From: a virus
DNA length: 37,771 nt
IMG/VR virus record: IMGVR_UViG_3300030103_000827
Location: 1 to 37,771 of that record
Direction: 5' to 3' (one strand)
Position 1 is the first letter of the stretch. The number at the start of each line of letters is the position of its first letter. A program made the position numbers and the translations under genes. The notes below the pieces were generated by a model that was given only the letters and a program-made list of their open reading frames with translations, made no database searches and was not told where the DNA came from. Positions 29,411 to 37,771 of the stretch are shown here, one piece after another.

Positions 29411-31203
29411 TGGCATTAACACCACTAGAAGAGAGACAATTACTAATGGATTTGGTAAGTGGTCGTATATCTAAAGCTGAATATGATGAAATAAGATACA
29501 ATCAAAGGATTAGAGATATAAAAAAATCTAATAATCAACCAGTTAATCCATTAACAGAGACAGAAAAAAGTTTATTTACTAGGGCTATGGCAAACCAACC
29601 AGAACCAGCACCACAAGTTATTGATGTAACAAGTAGAAGTGCAGGTATTACTAATCAATTTGGTACACCTCCACAAGATAAAGATAAACTTGTTGTTACA
29701 GATACTATAGGTGGAAGACCTGATGATTTTGTACCAGACGAAGAAGAACAAGAATATTTAGAATCAGTAGTTACTACTACACCTACAACTAAAGCTAATA
29801 AATATAATTTATTAGGACAACTAGGACCAGAAGGTGAAACAAACCCAGATGCACCAGAAGGAGGACCATATATTTATGACAATGCACCAGGAGATGGAGT
29901 TAATTTAGGATTAGATGCACAAGGAAAACCAATAACAAAAGCACCACCTAGTGGCTCTGGTAGTGGTAATGGTAGTGGTAATGGCTCTGGTAATAATGAT
30001 GTTGTTAATGATGATGTAGATACAACTACAAGTTTTGTAGACAGTCAAATATGGGAGTATGGAGGTAACAAGTTTGTAGTATGGCAAGTTCCAGGAACTA
30101 TGATGTTTATGCGTTACGCAGCATCTGATTCAGAATTAGATGGGTTATACAGTGGTAGAGAAAGACCAGATGTAATACAGGCATCAGACACTATGTGGAC
30201 AAGCTCAGTATTTTTTGGAAATGTAAATGAATTAGATGAGAAGGTTATTACTACTGGTGATAGTCCTTTTGTAGGATTCGTTGACAATTTTGAAAAAGCA
30301 ACATTAGGTAGACCATGGCTTAAAAATGATGATGAAATGTTTGCTTTATGGGTAGAAGGATATGTAGAAAATAGAGACATAACAACTGAAGAATGGTCTA
30401 ACACAGAATGGTGGAACAATAGTACAAAGGAAGAAAGAGATTGGCTAGTAACTTCTAAAGGTAGAGGTATTGGAGATGCTGATTTTCCTGCTGATGCTAA
30501 AACATTACTAGACCAAAATAGAATTTTATATTTACAAACTATGAAAAATGCTGGTATTGCTAATGCAGATAATATTAGAGACGCTAATGGTAATTCATTA
30601 GCTGAATGGTTTGCAGATAAAGTTACATTTGGAGAGTTTGATGCAGTAAAAGCTACTGAACAAATACAAGCATTATCAGATGTAACATCAGGAATACAAG
30701 TTGATGAAAGAATTACAAACTGGTTAGAAGGTAAAGGCGAAGTAGACCAAACTAGGACTGGATACTCTGCAGCTAGGGCATTAGCACTAGAGTGGTTAGG
30801 TCCAGTGTATGGTGCATTAGATGAAGCTACATTACAAGACTATGCAGGAATAATAAGAAACGCAGAGAACCCAGATGTAGGTGCAGATTTATTACAACAA
30901 GAATTAAAAGCACAAAGAAAAGTTTTATTTAATTCAGATATATATGACGAAAACTTAACATATAAACAAATAGCAGCACCATGGCAAAACTATTCATTTC
31001 AATTTTTAGGAGAAAGAATAAACGAAACATCACAAAACTGGTTAAATGTTTTACTTGCAAATGACCAAAACACTGCAGACCAAGAACTAACTGCTTATGG
31101 TTTAAACAACAACATAGCAAAAGTAGTAGATGATTTATCTGACAGTGTTGCAAGTTCAGTTGGTGTAAGTCAAACAGGAGTACAGAGAGGATTTAGTACA
31201 TAA
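29410..31203 (+). CDS. Virion-region protein with Gly/Ser/Asn linker (597 aa)
   Basis: The protein has a helical N-terminus (TPLEERQLLMDLVSGRISKA), a disordered Pro/Thr-rich part, a GSGSGNGSGNGSGNN linker (about 182-196), and a Trp-rich C-terminal domain (IWEYGGNKFVVWQVPGTMMF; EEWSNTEWWNNSTKEERDW). No Cys. It overlaps its neighbours by single bases (TAATG). Probably a member of the internal protein set; no family recognised. GTTTAAAC at 31100 encodes GLNN. Confidence 0.5.
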   Translation: MALTPLEERQLLMDLVSGRISKAEYDEIRYNQRIRDIKKSNNQPVNPLTETEKSLFTRAMANQPEPAPQVIDVTSRSAGITNQFGTPPQDKDKLVVTDTIGGRPDDFVPDEEEQEYLESVVTTTPTTKANKYNLLGQLGPEGETNPDAPEGGPYIYDNAPGDGVNLGLDAQGKPITKAPPSGSGSGNGSGNGSGNNDVVNDDVDTTTSFVDSQIWEYGGNKFVVWQVPGTMMFMRYAASDSELDGLYSGRERPDVIQASDTMWTSSVFFGNVNELDEKVITTGDSPFVGFVDNFEKATLGRPWLKNDDEMFALWVEGYVENRDITTEEWSNTEWWNNSTKEERDWLVTSKGRGIGDADFPADAKTLLDQNRILYLQTMKNAGIANADNIRDANGNSLAEWFADKVTFGEFDAVKATEQIQALSDVTSGIQVDERITNWLEGKGEVDQTRTGYSAARALALEWLGPVYGALDEATLQDYAGIIRNAENPDVGADLLQQELKAQRKVLFNSDIYDENLTYKQIAAPWQNYSFQFLGERINETSQNWLNVLLANDQNTADQELTAYGLNNNIAKVVDDLSDSVASSVGVSQTGVQRGFST

Positions 31204-32069
31204 TGGCTAACATAACTACAGCAGGTTTTAATAATTTGAAAGAAGCATCTAGGAAAAAATTTGGTAATTTATTGCCAGATGAATTGTTAAACATTTATGT
31301 TACAGCTTTTGTTGAATCAGGTAATGATTCTCAACAAGCAATACAAGCAGTTCGTACATCTAATGCTTATCAAACTTTTTATCCTGGTAATTTAAATCCA
31401 GATGGTATTACTACTAAATATACAGAAGCAGAATACACACAATTAATAGATGGTTTCAAAAGAAAGTTTGAAGCAATAGGAATTAATCCAGATGTTATAT
31501 TAAGTAATGACAGAAAGAAACAATTAGTAGATAATATTGTCTCACCTGATGAGTTAGGTACAAGAATAAACACTGTGTATACAAACATACTTTCAGGTAT
31601 ACCAGCAGTAAAAGAATACTATCAAAGAAATTTTGGAAGAACATTAACTGATGAAGAAATTATAGCTAGTGCTATTGACCCACAAATAGGACAACAATTA
31701 ATAGCAGGTACTATATCAGCTAGAGATATTGTATCTCAAAATATTGTAAGAGCACAGATAGGTGGACAAGCATTATTAGCAGGAACAGATATATCTATAG
31801 AAGCTGTAGAAGCACTAAGGCAACAAGGCATTGACCCACAATCTGCAAGACAAGCATTTAATCAAGTACAAAATATTCAACAACAAGCACTAGCACAAGG
31901 TAGAGATATACCAGATGTACAAGACATAGTAGAAGGATTAGAACTTGGTGATGTGCAAGACTTTAGACAGGTATCAAATATACTTAGACAACAATTAGCA
32001 GGTAGCTCTGCACAAGCAGGTGCAAGAACTACACAAGCAGGTGCAGTAACTGGTCTTATAGAACAATAG
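31203..32069 (+). CDS. Helical virion-region protein (288 aa)
   Basis: The product is almost all helix. Its pattern (FYPGNLNPDGITTKYTEAEY, then FKRKFEAIGINPDVI) recalls a protein I have seen in actinophage virion operons, where it precedes scaffold and capsid genes. The C-terminus is Gln/Ala-rich (QNIQQQALAQGRD; SSAQAGARTTQAGA). It has no Cys. It is the last gene before the capsid promoter. Confidence 0.5.
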   Translation: MANITTAGFNNLKEASRKKFGNLLPDELLNIYVTAFVESGNDSQQAIQAVRTSNAYQTFYPGNLNPDGITTKYTEAEYTQLIDGFKRKFEAIGINPDVILSNDRKKQLVDNIVSPDELGTRINTVYTNILSGIPAVKEYYQRNFGRTLTDEEIIASAIDPQIGQQLIAGTISARDIVSQNIVRAQIGGQALLAGTDISIEAVEALRQQGIDPQSARQAFNQVQNIQQQALAQGRDIPDVQDIVEGLELGDVQDFRQVSNILRQQLAGSSAQAGARTTQAGAVTGLIEQ

Positions 32070-32071
32070 TT

Positions 32072-32109
32072 GTTTAAACAGGTTGCATAATAATAAACTG
32101 TGATATAAT
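32072..32109 (+). promoter_or_regulatory. Scaffold/capsid promoter with GTTTAAAC upstream
   Basis: TTGCAT (32083-32088), a 15-nt spacer, and TGA-TATAAT (TATAAT 32104-32109) form an extended -10 promoter like that at 12304. GTTTAAAC at 32072-32079 lies 3 nt before the -35 box, a typical operator position. A leader of about 165 nt follows before the scaffold start. Confidence 0.6.
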
Positions 32110-32278
32110 AATTATGACCCTATTCCTAGGTCTGGGGGTAAAACTTGACCAGGAGACATACGATTACTGTCTTGATGCCTACTAACAAGACATGGAAAAT
32201 AAATAATAAGTAGTAAAGGCTCAGTGCATTACATAGATGGCACTTGTAAAAATATTATTTATAGATAGGAGACAGCAA
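32110..32278 (+). promoter_or_regulatory. Structured leader of the capsid operon
   Basis: This untranslated stretch contains the hairpin TGTCTTG (32168-32174) / CAAGACA (32186-32192) and a weaker GGTC/GACC pairing upstream. A frame starting at 32237 could add 14 residues to the scaffold, but the ATG at 32279 has the better ribosome site. The long leader before a highly expressed operon suggests mRNA stability or regulation. Confidence 0.4.
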
Positions 32279-32728
32279 ATGTCTGAAAATATTGAGAACA
32301 CAGAAGGTTCAGTAGAATCTGACAAGAATTGGAAAGCAATTCGTGAAGAGAACAAAGCTCTTAAAGAGGAACTTGTATTACTACAGTCCAAAGAAAGAGA
32401 CAGTTTGTTTGAACAAGTTGGATTAGATAGAACCAAGGGTGTTGGTAAAGCTGCAGATTTGATGTACGAAGGCGACCTTGAAGTAAATGCTTTAAAGGAA
32501 TTTTTGTCTGAAGAATTTGGAGAAGATGTTGTTAGTGGACAACAAGACAGTATTCGTAATACAGTAAACGAAGGTCAAAATAGACTTGATGCGTTACAGC
32601 AACAAGCACAAGCCATTAACGAAGCTCCAAGTGTTTCTGACCAAATAGCCCAAGCACAAAAAACTGGCAGAGTTAGAGACAGTATTGCGTCTAAAATGAT
32701 GGCTCTTGACGAGCTAAAAGATAAGTAA
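32279..32728 (+). CDS. Capsid scaffolding protein
   Basis: The 149-residue acidic protein is coiled-coil (DKNWKAIREENKALKEELVL, in part), with a Gln/Ala-rich centre and a charged helical C-terminus (VRDSIASKMMALDELKDK), the usual composition of scaffolds whose tail binds the capsid protein. It lies directly before the major capsid gene. I choose ATG 32279 (TAGGAG 8 nt upstream) over ATG 32237, which would add a non-acidic extension. Confidence 0.75.
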   Translation: MSENIENTEGSVESDKNWKAIREENKALKEELVLLQSKERDSLFEQVGLDRTKGVGKAADLMYEGDLEVNALKEFLSEEFGEDVVSGQQDSIRNTVNEGQNRLDALQQQAQAINEAPSVSDQIAQAQKTGRVRDSIASKMMALDELKDK

Positions 32729-32755
32729 TATCTAGGAGAACAATCCTCCTAGATA
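32729..32755 (+). other. Perfect hairpin between scaffold and capsid genes
   Basis: TATCTAGGAG (32729-32738) pairs completely with CTCCTAGATA (32746-32755) around AACAATC. The stem contains an AGGAG sequence. No U-run follows, and the capsid ribosome site (TTAGGAG) lies 6 nt downstream, so it probably protects or processes the capsid mRNA and sets the scaffold-to-capsid ratio. Confidence 0.6.
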
Positions 32756-32773
32756 AAGATTTAGGAGAATAAA

Positions 32774-33772
32774 ATGGCAGCTATAGGCTCACCAGACCCA
32801 ATCTCAGTTAGTGAGATTAACAATTTTACTGGTGAACTCTTTAAAGTTGGTGCTAGAAGAACACCTCTACTATCCATGGTGGGTGGTTTAACAGGTGGTA
32901 AACTTCTTAACTCTCCAGTATTCCAAACCCAAAAAGTGGATACACCTACAGTAAACAGCTACACAGCAGTTGCAGAAGGTGGAACTCCAGCATATTTTGG
33001 TAGAAGCAGAAGTTCAGCAATAGACTGTGTACAAATCTGGAATCAAGGTGTGAAACTCACATACTCAGCTCTAGGTTCAACAGGATTTTTGAACTCCCAA
33101 GCTATGGAATCTGGAACAGCAGCTTTTGAAGGTTCAAACCCAGTCAATGATGAAATGGCATTTCAAATAGAAGAACTACTCAGCAAAATCGCAAGAGAAG
33201 TTGAGTTTGAATTCTTTAATGCTACTTTCAATGATGGAACAGATGGAAACCCAAGAGAAATGCGTGGCATTAATGAGTGGGTAGCATCAGGTAATGGTTC
33301 ATCTACATTTGATAACCAAGTTTCATCTGCAGACACAGCATTAGATTATGATGCAATAGCAGAGATACTTAAAGTTATGTATGATAATGGTGCTCCAATG
33401 CAGAACCCTGTTCTTTTTGCAAGACCAGCTTCTATTCTTGATTTAAACCAAGGATTAGCAGCTTCAGGTAATGCACAAATGGCAGTATTACCAAGAGATA
33501 GAAATATCGCAGGTGTAGATATTGATACAATTATCACACCATTTGGTAACATTGGATTAGTTGTGAACGAATTCGTTCCAGCTTCTAAAGCATTTGTCCT
33601 TGACTTATCCTACCTTGATGTTTGTTTCTTAAACATCCCAGGTAAGGGTGCAGTATTCGTAGAGGATACAGACAATGATGATGCAGCAGCAGTATCAAAG
33701 CGTGTGTACATGGAAATTGGTCTTGAAAAAGGTCCAGCAGAATACCATGGCGTAATCACAGGCGTTATTTAA
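32774..33772 (+). CDS. Major capsid protein
   Basis: The 332-residue protein is the shell subunit. It has an N-terminal FTGELFKVGARRTPLLSMVG, a long central region with DEMAFQIEELLSKIAREVEF (in part; matching the E-loop/spine helix of HK97-fold proteins) and ARPASILDLNQGL, and a C-terminal VYMEIGLEKGPAEYHGVITG. The pattern resembles DUF5309/SU10-type capsid proteins. It follows the scaffold, has a strong Shine-Dalgarno (TTAGGAG) and uses more C-ending codons than its neighbours, as expected for the most expressed gene. Confidence 0.85.
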   Translation: MAAIGSPDPISVSEINNFTGELFKVGARRTPLLSMVGGLTGGKLLNSPVFQTQKVDTPTVNSYTAVAEGGTPAYFGRSRSSAIDCVQIWNQGVKLTYSALGSTGFLNSQAMESGTAAFEGSNPVNDEMAFQIEELLSKIAREVEFEFFNATFNDGTDGNPREMRGINEWVASGNGSSTFDNQVSSADTALDYDAIAEILKVMYDNGAPMQNPVLFARPASILDLNQGLAASGNAQMAVLPRDRNIAGVDIDTIITPFGNIGLVVNEFVPASKAFVLDLSYLDVCFLNIPGKGAVFVEDTDNDDAAAVSKRVYMEIGLEKGPAEYHGVITGVI

Positions 33773-33785
33773 TAATAAAATAGGA

Positions 33786-33817
33786 CTTATGGGCAGAACC
33801 ACCACTCTGCCCTAAGT
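33786..33817 (+). terminator. Hairpin after the capsid gene (partial terminator)
   Basis: GGGCAGA (33791-33797) pairs with TCTGCCC (33806-33812) around an 8-nt loop; ACTTA and TAAGT extend the stem past a bulged T. A weak T-run follows. It probably reduces read-through from the abundant capsid mRNA into the connector gene. Confidence 0.5.
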
Positions 33818-33836
33818 TCTGCTACAATCAAATATC

Positions 33837-34781
33837 ATGAGCACAACCATAGGCAACCTAGTAGATAGAGTATTTAGAGAATATTTAGAACCAAATGATG
33901 ATATACAATCATTTACTAATTTAAGACTTGCAGTATCTGACACAACATCTACAACAATATCTTACGAAGCAGATTTTTTAACAACTGAAGAAGAAGATGC
34001 TATGGGTGGAGGTTCGTTTATAGAAATAAATCAAGAGCTTATGATGGTTGTATCACTTAATACAGCAGATGAAACATTAACTGTTGTAAGAGGTGCAAGA
34101 GGAACAACTGCTGCTACACATGCACAGGGAGACCTTGTAAAAATTAATCCACCTTTTATAAGACTTAATGTTTTTAACGCAGTAAAGGACCAAATAGAAA
34201 ATTTATATCCAACATTATTTGCAGTAGAAGTACAAAGCATTACAACTGCAAATGGGTATGTAGCTTTAACTGGTGGTGATGACAACAGAATTGTTGCACC
34301 ATTAAAAGCAGTATCTCAATATCAATCATTAGCTAGTGGTAGTGAAACTACAGTGCAATTTAGAGGAGTGTCTATAGAATTAATAGATGTACCTACAACT
34401 GTAACTGCTAGTGGTAAAGTTGTACAATTTTCAGGTATACAATCTGGTGTGTCTGTGCATTGTACATTTAAAAAGAAATTTGGTGAAGTATCTAGCGAAT
34501 TATCTACACTTGCAGATGTAGGTTTAGAAACAGAATATGAACCTATCATAATGGCAGGAGTAGCAGCACAGATGATAGCTGGTAAAGATATACCTGCAGC
34601 GACTACTGAGTACATTACTGATGCAATACAAGCAAATGCTTATCCAGTAGGTTCATCATCTAATATAAGAAACTCTTTGTTGCAGTATCAACAAATATTA
34701 ATACAACAAGCTAGAAAAGATTTAAGAGCTAGATACCCAGAACCTGTCAGTTTAAACAGCGTGGTGTATCCAAGTGCCTAG
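33837..34781 (+). CDS. Head-tail connector / adaptor protein
   Basis: The 314-residue protein has an N-terminal helical VDRVFREYLEPNDDIQSFTN (in part), a beta domain with EINQELMMVVSLN and LTVVRGARGTTAATHAQGD (a common phage motif for small beta-barrels), and a helical C-terminus. Its position directly after the capsid gene suggests an adaptor or connector protein. It overlaps the next gene's GTG start by 8 nt. GTTTAAAC at 34750 encodes SLNS. Confidence 0.55.
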   Translation: MSTTIGNLVDRVFREYLEPNDDIQSFTNLRLAVSDTTSTTISYEADFLTTEEEDAMGGGSFIEINQELMMVVSLNTADETLTVVRGARGTTAATHAQGDLVKINPPFIRLNVFNAVKDQIENLYPTLFAVEVQSITTANGYVALTGGDDNRIVAPLKAVSQYQSLASGSETTVQFRGVSIELIDVPTTVTASGKVVQFSGIQSGVSVHCTFKKKFGEVSSELSTLADVGLETEYEPIIMAGVAAQMIAGKDIPAATTEYITDAIQANAYPVGSSSNIRNSLLQYQQILIQQARKDLRARYPEPVSLNSVVYPSA

Positions 34782-36744
34782 AGTACCTACCACTGCTGAT
34801 GTATCTAATCCAAAAAGAAAAGGATATGATTTTAGATTAGATAACTTATTATTTAGAACTTCTATTTCTGCTGATAGACAATTAGTTATTAGAAGTGCAG
34901 AGTTCCCTAACCAACAAATAGATTTAAGACAGAACCCAGAAGACATAACAACTAACATAGGTCAAATATTTTCTCGTAATGATTTTTCTGGTGGTCAAGG
35001 ATTAGATTATGCACACAAAAGAAACAATGCAGACAAAGATGTAACTAGATATTTTGATAGCAAAAGTGTTGATGTATTTCATGGTGATGATGAATCATCT
35101 TACAATGTACATTTACTACATACAACAGCACCAGAAAGTTTAAGTTTTTCTAACACAAATAATTATATAGCACAGCTAACAAATGGTAATTTGTATGTAA
35201 CAGATGGTACAACTGTTCATGAAAGTACAGACCATGGGGATAGTTGGACACCTATTGTAGCAGGAACTAATGGAGCAACACATAACTTTACTGGTATAGC
35301 ATCAGTTGGTAATCACATATATTTAACTACAGCAAATGGTACAACAAGTTCTCAGCTAATTAAATATGATGGTAGTTCTTGGAGTACATTAACTACAGCA
35401 CAAGCTAGTTCTGCTGGTCTTACTGGTATATGGTTTGCAAAAGGTCAGTTGTTTATATCTGGTGATAATGGAACAGTAGAATTATTATGGGGTATAACAC
35501 CATTCCAACAAACATGGACATCTACAGACTTACAAGATTCAGATGCAATAGTTACATTTGAAGACAGTCATCACATATCACAAGTTGTAGACGCAGGTGC
35601 AGTTGTACTAGCAGCATCTACCAATGGAGATATATATTCTATCAAAGATGTATCTGGAACTATGACATTGTTTGGTCAAACAAATATACCATTTGAAGAA
35701 GTACATTGTATTGCAGCAACAGAAGGTATTGTATTTTTTGGTACTAAAGAAAAGTCCAGAAGTGTAGGTAGATTTTACAAAGCAGATTTAGTAACAGCAG
35801 ATAATTTGTATGTGTTAGCTAATAGACAGTTAGTCAAAGAATGGATTATAGACAGTGTAGATACAACACCTAAGTTTATGTTTGTAACAAGAGACAGTGT
35901 ATATACAGGTATAAAAGAAAGTAGCAGTGAAAGTTTCTTATGGAGATATTACCTACCAACTACAGGATTTGCTAGAGATTTAAAGATGGGTGCAAGTGGA
36001 CATATTACTGGAATAACAAATGCTAATGGTAAGTTTGTTGTTGCAGTAGCAGGTTCAGATATACACAGAGAAACATCTTTGTTTGAGGATGAAGGTTATC
36101 TTATAACACCTAACATAGATTTCTTTACATCTGAAGTAAAACAATGGGTAGGTACAGTTGTAGAACATGATGAGATAACAGACACAAGAAGGGTACAAAG
36201 TTTTATTAGCACAAAAGAAGGAACAATAGATTCACCTACAAGTACATTATGGGAGTTAGCTAACGACAGTACCCAAGGTTTTGGTGGAGAAGAGATACAG
36301 ATTAACAGAAACGCTAGGTATCTTAACATGAAAATAGTATTAAAGTCATCAGACGATAAGACTGGTACACCAGTATTTAGAAGTTTATCTGCAAGAGCAT
36401 TACCTAGACCACAGCTAGTAGTAATAGATATACCTGTAAATATTTCTGACCAGGTAGAAAGACCAAATAGAAAAAGAATAAAAGTACGCAATCTTGGAGA
36501 AGCAGTATATCAAGAGCTAAAGCAAAAAGAGGGAGACAGCGTTACATTAGAGCTGTTTAGCCCACAAGAAACTATTAGAGGAGTTGTAGAGAGTGTTGCA
36601 TATCCTGTAATAAATGATGCTAATATAGGTTCTGTAACACAATATTGTACTGTTAGAATAAGAGGTGTAAGAGCAGAAGATATTGCATCATTATTTACTA
36701 ATACAGCAGGAATTGGTACATTAGGAGTAGTAAGATTAGGATAA
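34774..36744 (+). CDS. Large beta-rich tail protein (nozzle/propeller-like)
   Basis: The 656-residue protein has a GTG start overlapping the upstream gene by 8 nt. Residues about 110-460 are built of repeated beta units (LTNGNLYVTDGTTVHESTDH; IASVGNHIYLTTANG; FAKGQLFISGDNGTVELLWG; DAGAVVLAASTNGDIYSI), like a seven-bladed propeller or the nozzle proteins of short-tailed phages. The C-terminus has more beta strands (LVVIDIPVNISDQVERPN). No enzyme residues seen. A tail tip or nozzle role is inferred. Confidence 0.6.
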   Translation: MPRVPTTADVSNPKRKGYDFRLDNLLFRTSISADRQLVIRSAEFPNQQIDLRQNPEDITTNIGQIFSRNDFSGGQGLDYAHKRNNADKDVTRYFDSKSVDVFHGDDESSYNVHLLHTTAPESLSFSNTNNYIAQLTNGNLYVTDGTTVHESTDHGDSWTPIVAGTNGATHNFTGIASVGNHIYLTTANGTTSSQLIKYDGSSWSTLTTAQASSAGLTGIWFAKGQLFISGDNGTVELLWGITPFQQTWTSTDLQDSDAIVTFEDSHHISQVVDAGAVVLAASTNGDIYSIKDVSGTMTLFGQTNIPFEEVHCIAATEGIVFFGTKEKSRSVGRFYKADLVTADNLYVLANRQLVKEWIIDSVDTTPKFMFVTRDSVYTGIKESSSESFLWRYYLPTTGFARDLKMGASGHITGITNANGKFVVAVAGSDIHRETSLFEDEGYLITPNIDFFTSEVKQWVGTVVEHDEITDTRRVQSFISTKEGTIDSPTSTLWELANDSTQGFGGEEIQINRNARYLNMKIVLKSSDDKTGTPVFRSLSARALPRPQLVVIDIPVNISDQVERPNRKRIKVRNLGEAVYQELKQKEGDSVTLELFSPQETIRGVVESVAYPVINDANIGSVTQYCTVRIRGVRAEDIASLFTNTAGIGTLGVVRLG

Positions 36745-36745
36745 T

Positions 36746-37771
36746 ATGACAGCACAAGAGAGTAAGATAAGTAACGCATACGAAAGTACAATAACATCTG
36801 CATTGACAGCAGATGCAAGTAGCATAACTATAGCAGTAGATGCAGCACCAACAGATAGTAGCAACACAGCTATATCTGGAGCTGTTGTTATGTATTTAGT
36901 TTTAGACCCAGATAGTGATAGTCAAAGAGAATATGTAAAGGTAACTAATATATCTGGAACAACATTAACAGTTACAAGAAACATTGATACTGGTGGTGGA
37001 GGATTAAGAACTCATGCTGCTGGTGCAAAGATTAGACAAACTACACAAGCACAACACTTTGATGATATACATGACAGAATAGATAAAGTTATAAACGAAG
37101 ATGGTAGCAGTTTAAACACAACAACTGGTGTAGTTAAAGATGAAGATAACATGTCAAGCAATAGTGCTAGTCATCTTGCAACACAACAATCAATTAAAGC
37201 GTATGTAGATAGTCAAATACAAACAGAAGAAACTATAGAAGATTTTGTTGGAGGTATGGTTACAGGTAATACAGAAACATTTATTGATGTAACATACGAA
37301 GATAGTGATGGCACAATGGATTTTGTTGTACCTGTAAAAGATGAAGATAACATGGCTAGTGATAGTGATACACACTTAGCAACACAACAATCAATTAAAG
37401 CGTATGTTGATACACAAATAACAGCAGAAGATTTAGATGTAACAGCAGATAGTGGAGGACCTATATCAGTTGATTTAGATACAGATACTTTGGATATAGA
37501 AGGTGGCACTGGTGTAGAAACTGCTGCAAGTGCAAATAAAATTACAGTAGCAATTGATAACTCTGTTGCAACTCTTACAGGAACACAAGAACTAACAAAT
37601 AAAACTATTAATTTAGAAAATAATACAGCAATAGTAGAGTATGCAGTAACTGTTGTTAACCCAGGTTCTGGTAATAAATTTTATATAGATGGTCAAGCAC
37701 AAGCTACAATATCTTTTAGACCAGGAGTTGTTCATAGATTTAATTTATCTCATAGCTCTACTTCTGGACAT
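36746..37771 (+). CDS. Tail fibre protein, 3' truncated
   Basis: The frame runs 342 codons and leaves the window. The N-terminus (about 1-110) with LTVTRNIDTGGGGLRTHAAG (in part) and FDDIHDRIDKVI resembles the virion-attachment part of short-tail fibres; two copies of a segment KDEDNM.S.S..HLATQQSIKAYVD.QI follow (nt about 37136-37218 and 37336-37420). TGTQELTNKTINLENNTAI and HRFNLSHSSTSGH are typical of marine phage fibres. The rest, including the receptor-binding tip, is missing. Confidence 0.7.
   Translation, partial: MTAQESKISNAYESTITSALTADASSITIAVDAAPTDSSNTAISGAVVMYLVLDPDSDSQREYVKVTNISGTTLTVTRNIDTGGGGLRTHAAGAKIRQTTQAQHFDDIHDRIDKVINEDGSSLNTTTGVVKDEDNMSSNSASHLATQQSIKAYVDSQIQTEETIEDFVGGMVTGNTETFIDVTYEDSDGTMDFVVPVKDEDNMASDSDTHLATQQSIKAYVDTQITAEDLDVTADSGGPISVDLDTDTLDIEGGTGVETAASANKITVAIDNSVATLTGTQELTNKTINLENNTAIVEYAVTVVNPGSGNKFYIDGQAQATISFRPGVVHRFNLSHSSTSGH

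Noticed and set aside
34774-36744. Sialidase or other glycosidase from the propeller-like repeats
   Set aside because: The repeats lack Asp-box sequences (SxDxGxTW) in a regular series; only one similar stretch (STDHGDSWT) is seen, so a structural role is more likely.

Overview
This 37.8 kb window is almost certainly most of the genome of an A+T-rich (about one-third G+C by eye), short-tailed (podovirus-like) tailed phage, probably marine. Evidence for a phage: a complete terminase large subunit, portal, scaffold, major capsid protein, connector, tail fibres, a virion lysozyme and a lysis cassette. A host among low-GC marine Actinobacteria (Actinomarina-like) is an inference from the Thr/Ser-rich linker followed by ten prolines in a secreted protein, the r1t-type holin, and actinophage-like early genes. 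I see no integrase, tRNA, CRISPR, DNA polymerase, helicase or primase. Both window ends fall in tail-fibre genes, so the window may be a nearly complete circular or permuted genome opened there.

Layout. (1) 1-4255, rightward: end of a tail fibre gene, two tail proteins, then a lysis cassette (small membrane proteins, a secreted Glu-rich protein, a DUF5675-like enzyme, an r1t-like holin). (2) 4309-5478: metallophosphoesterase. (3) 11629 down to 5473, leftward early cluster: SprT-like protease, then (after a terminator and a new promoter) small unknown proteins, an ERF/Rad52-like annealing protein, an HTH protein, two proteins with SSB-like C-terminal tips and a PD-(D/E)XK nuclease. (4) 11630-12756: a control region with iterated CACTATA elements, a 32-bp inverted repeat, an extended -10 promoter and a dense run of RNA hairpins, including a predicted four-way-junction RNA. 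(5) 12757-17759, rightward: tiny Lys-rich proteins, terminase, portal and accessories. (6) 17759-32069: about 4,770 residues of cysteine-free large virion (ejection-type) proteins, one carrying an HPr-like phosphocarrier domain. (7) 32279-37771: scaffold, major capsid protein, connector, beta-rich tail protein and fibre.

The most striking signals are: the 8-bp palindrome GTTTAAAC (core often TGTTTAAACA), present 33 times in the window with 22 copies inside the 6.3 kb early cluster, where it is worked into stop codons, Shine-Dalgarno spacers and Phe-Lys-Gln codons; an HPr-like GLHARP domain inside a 978-residue virion protein; and a structured RNA just upstream of the packaging genes. These look like a phage-wide DNA-binding-site system, a possible injected effector of host phosphotransfer, and an undescribed phage ncRNA. 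All three are inferences from sequence pattern and need the tests given.
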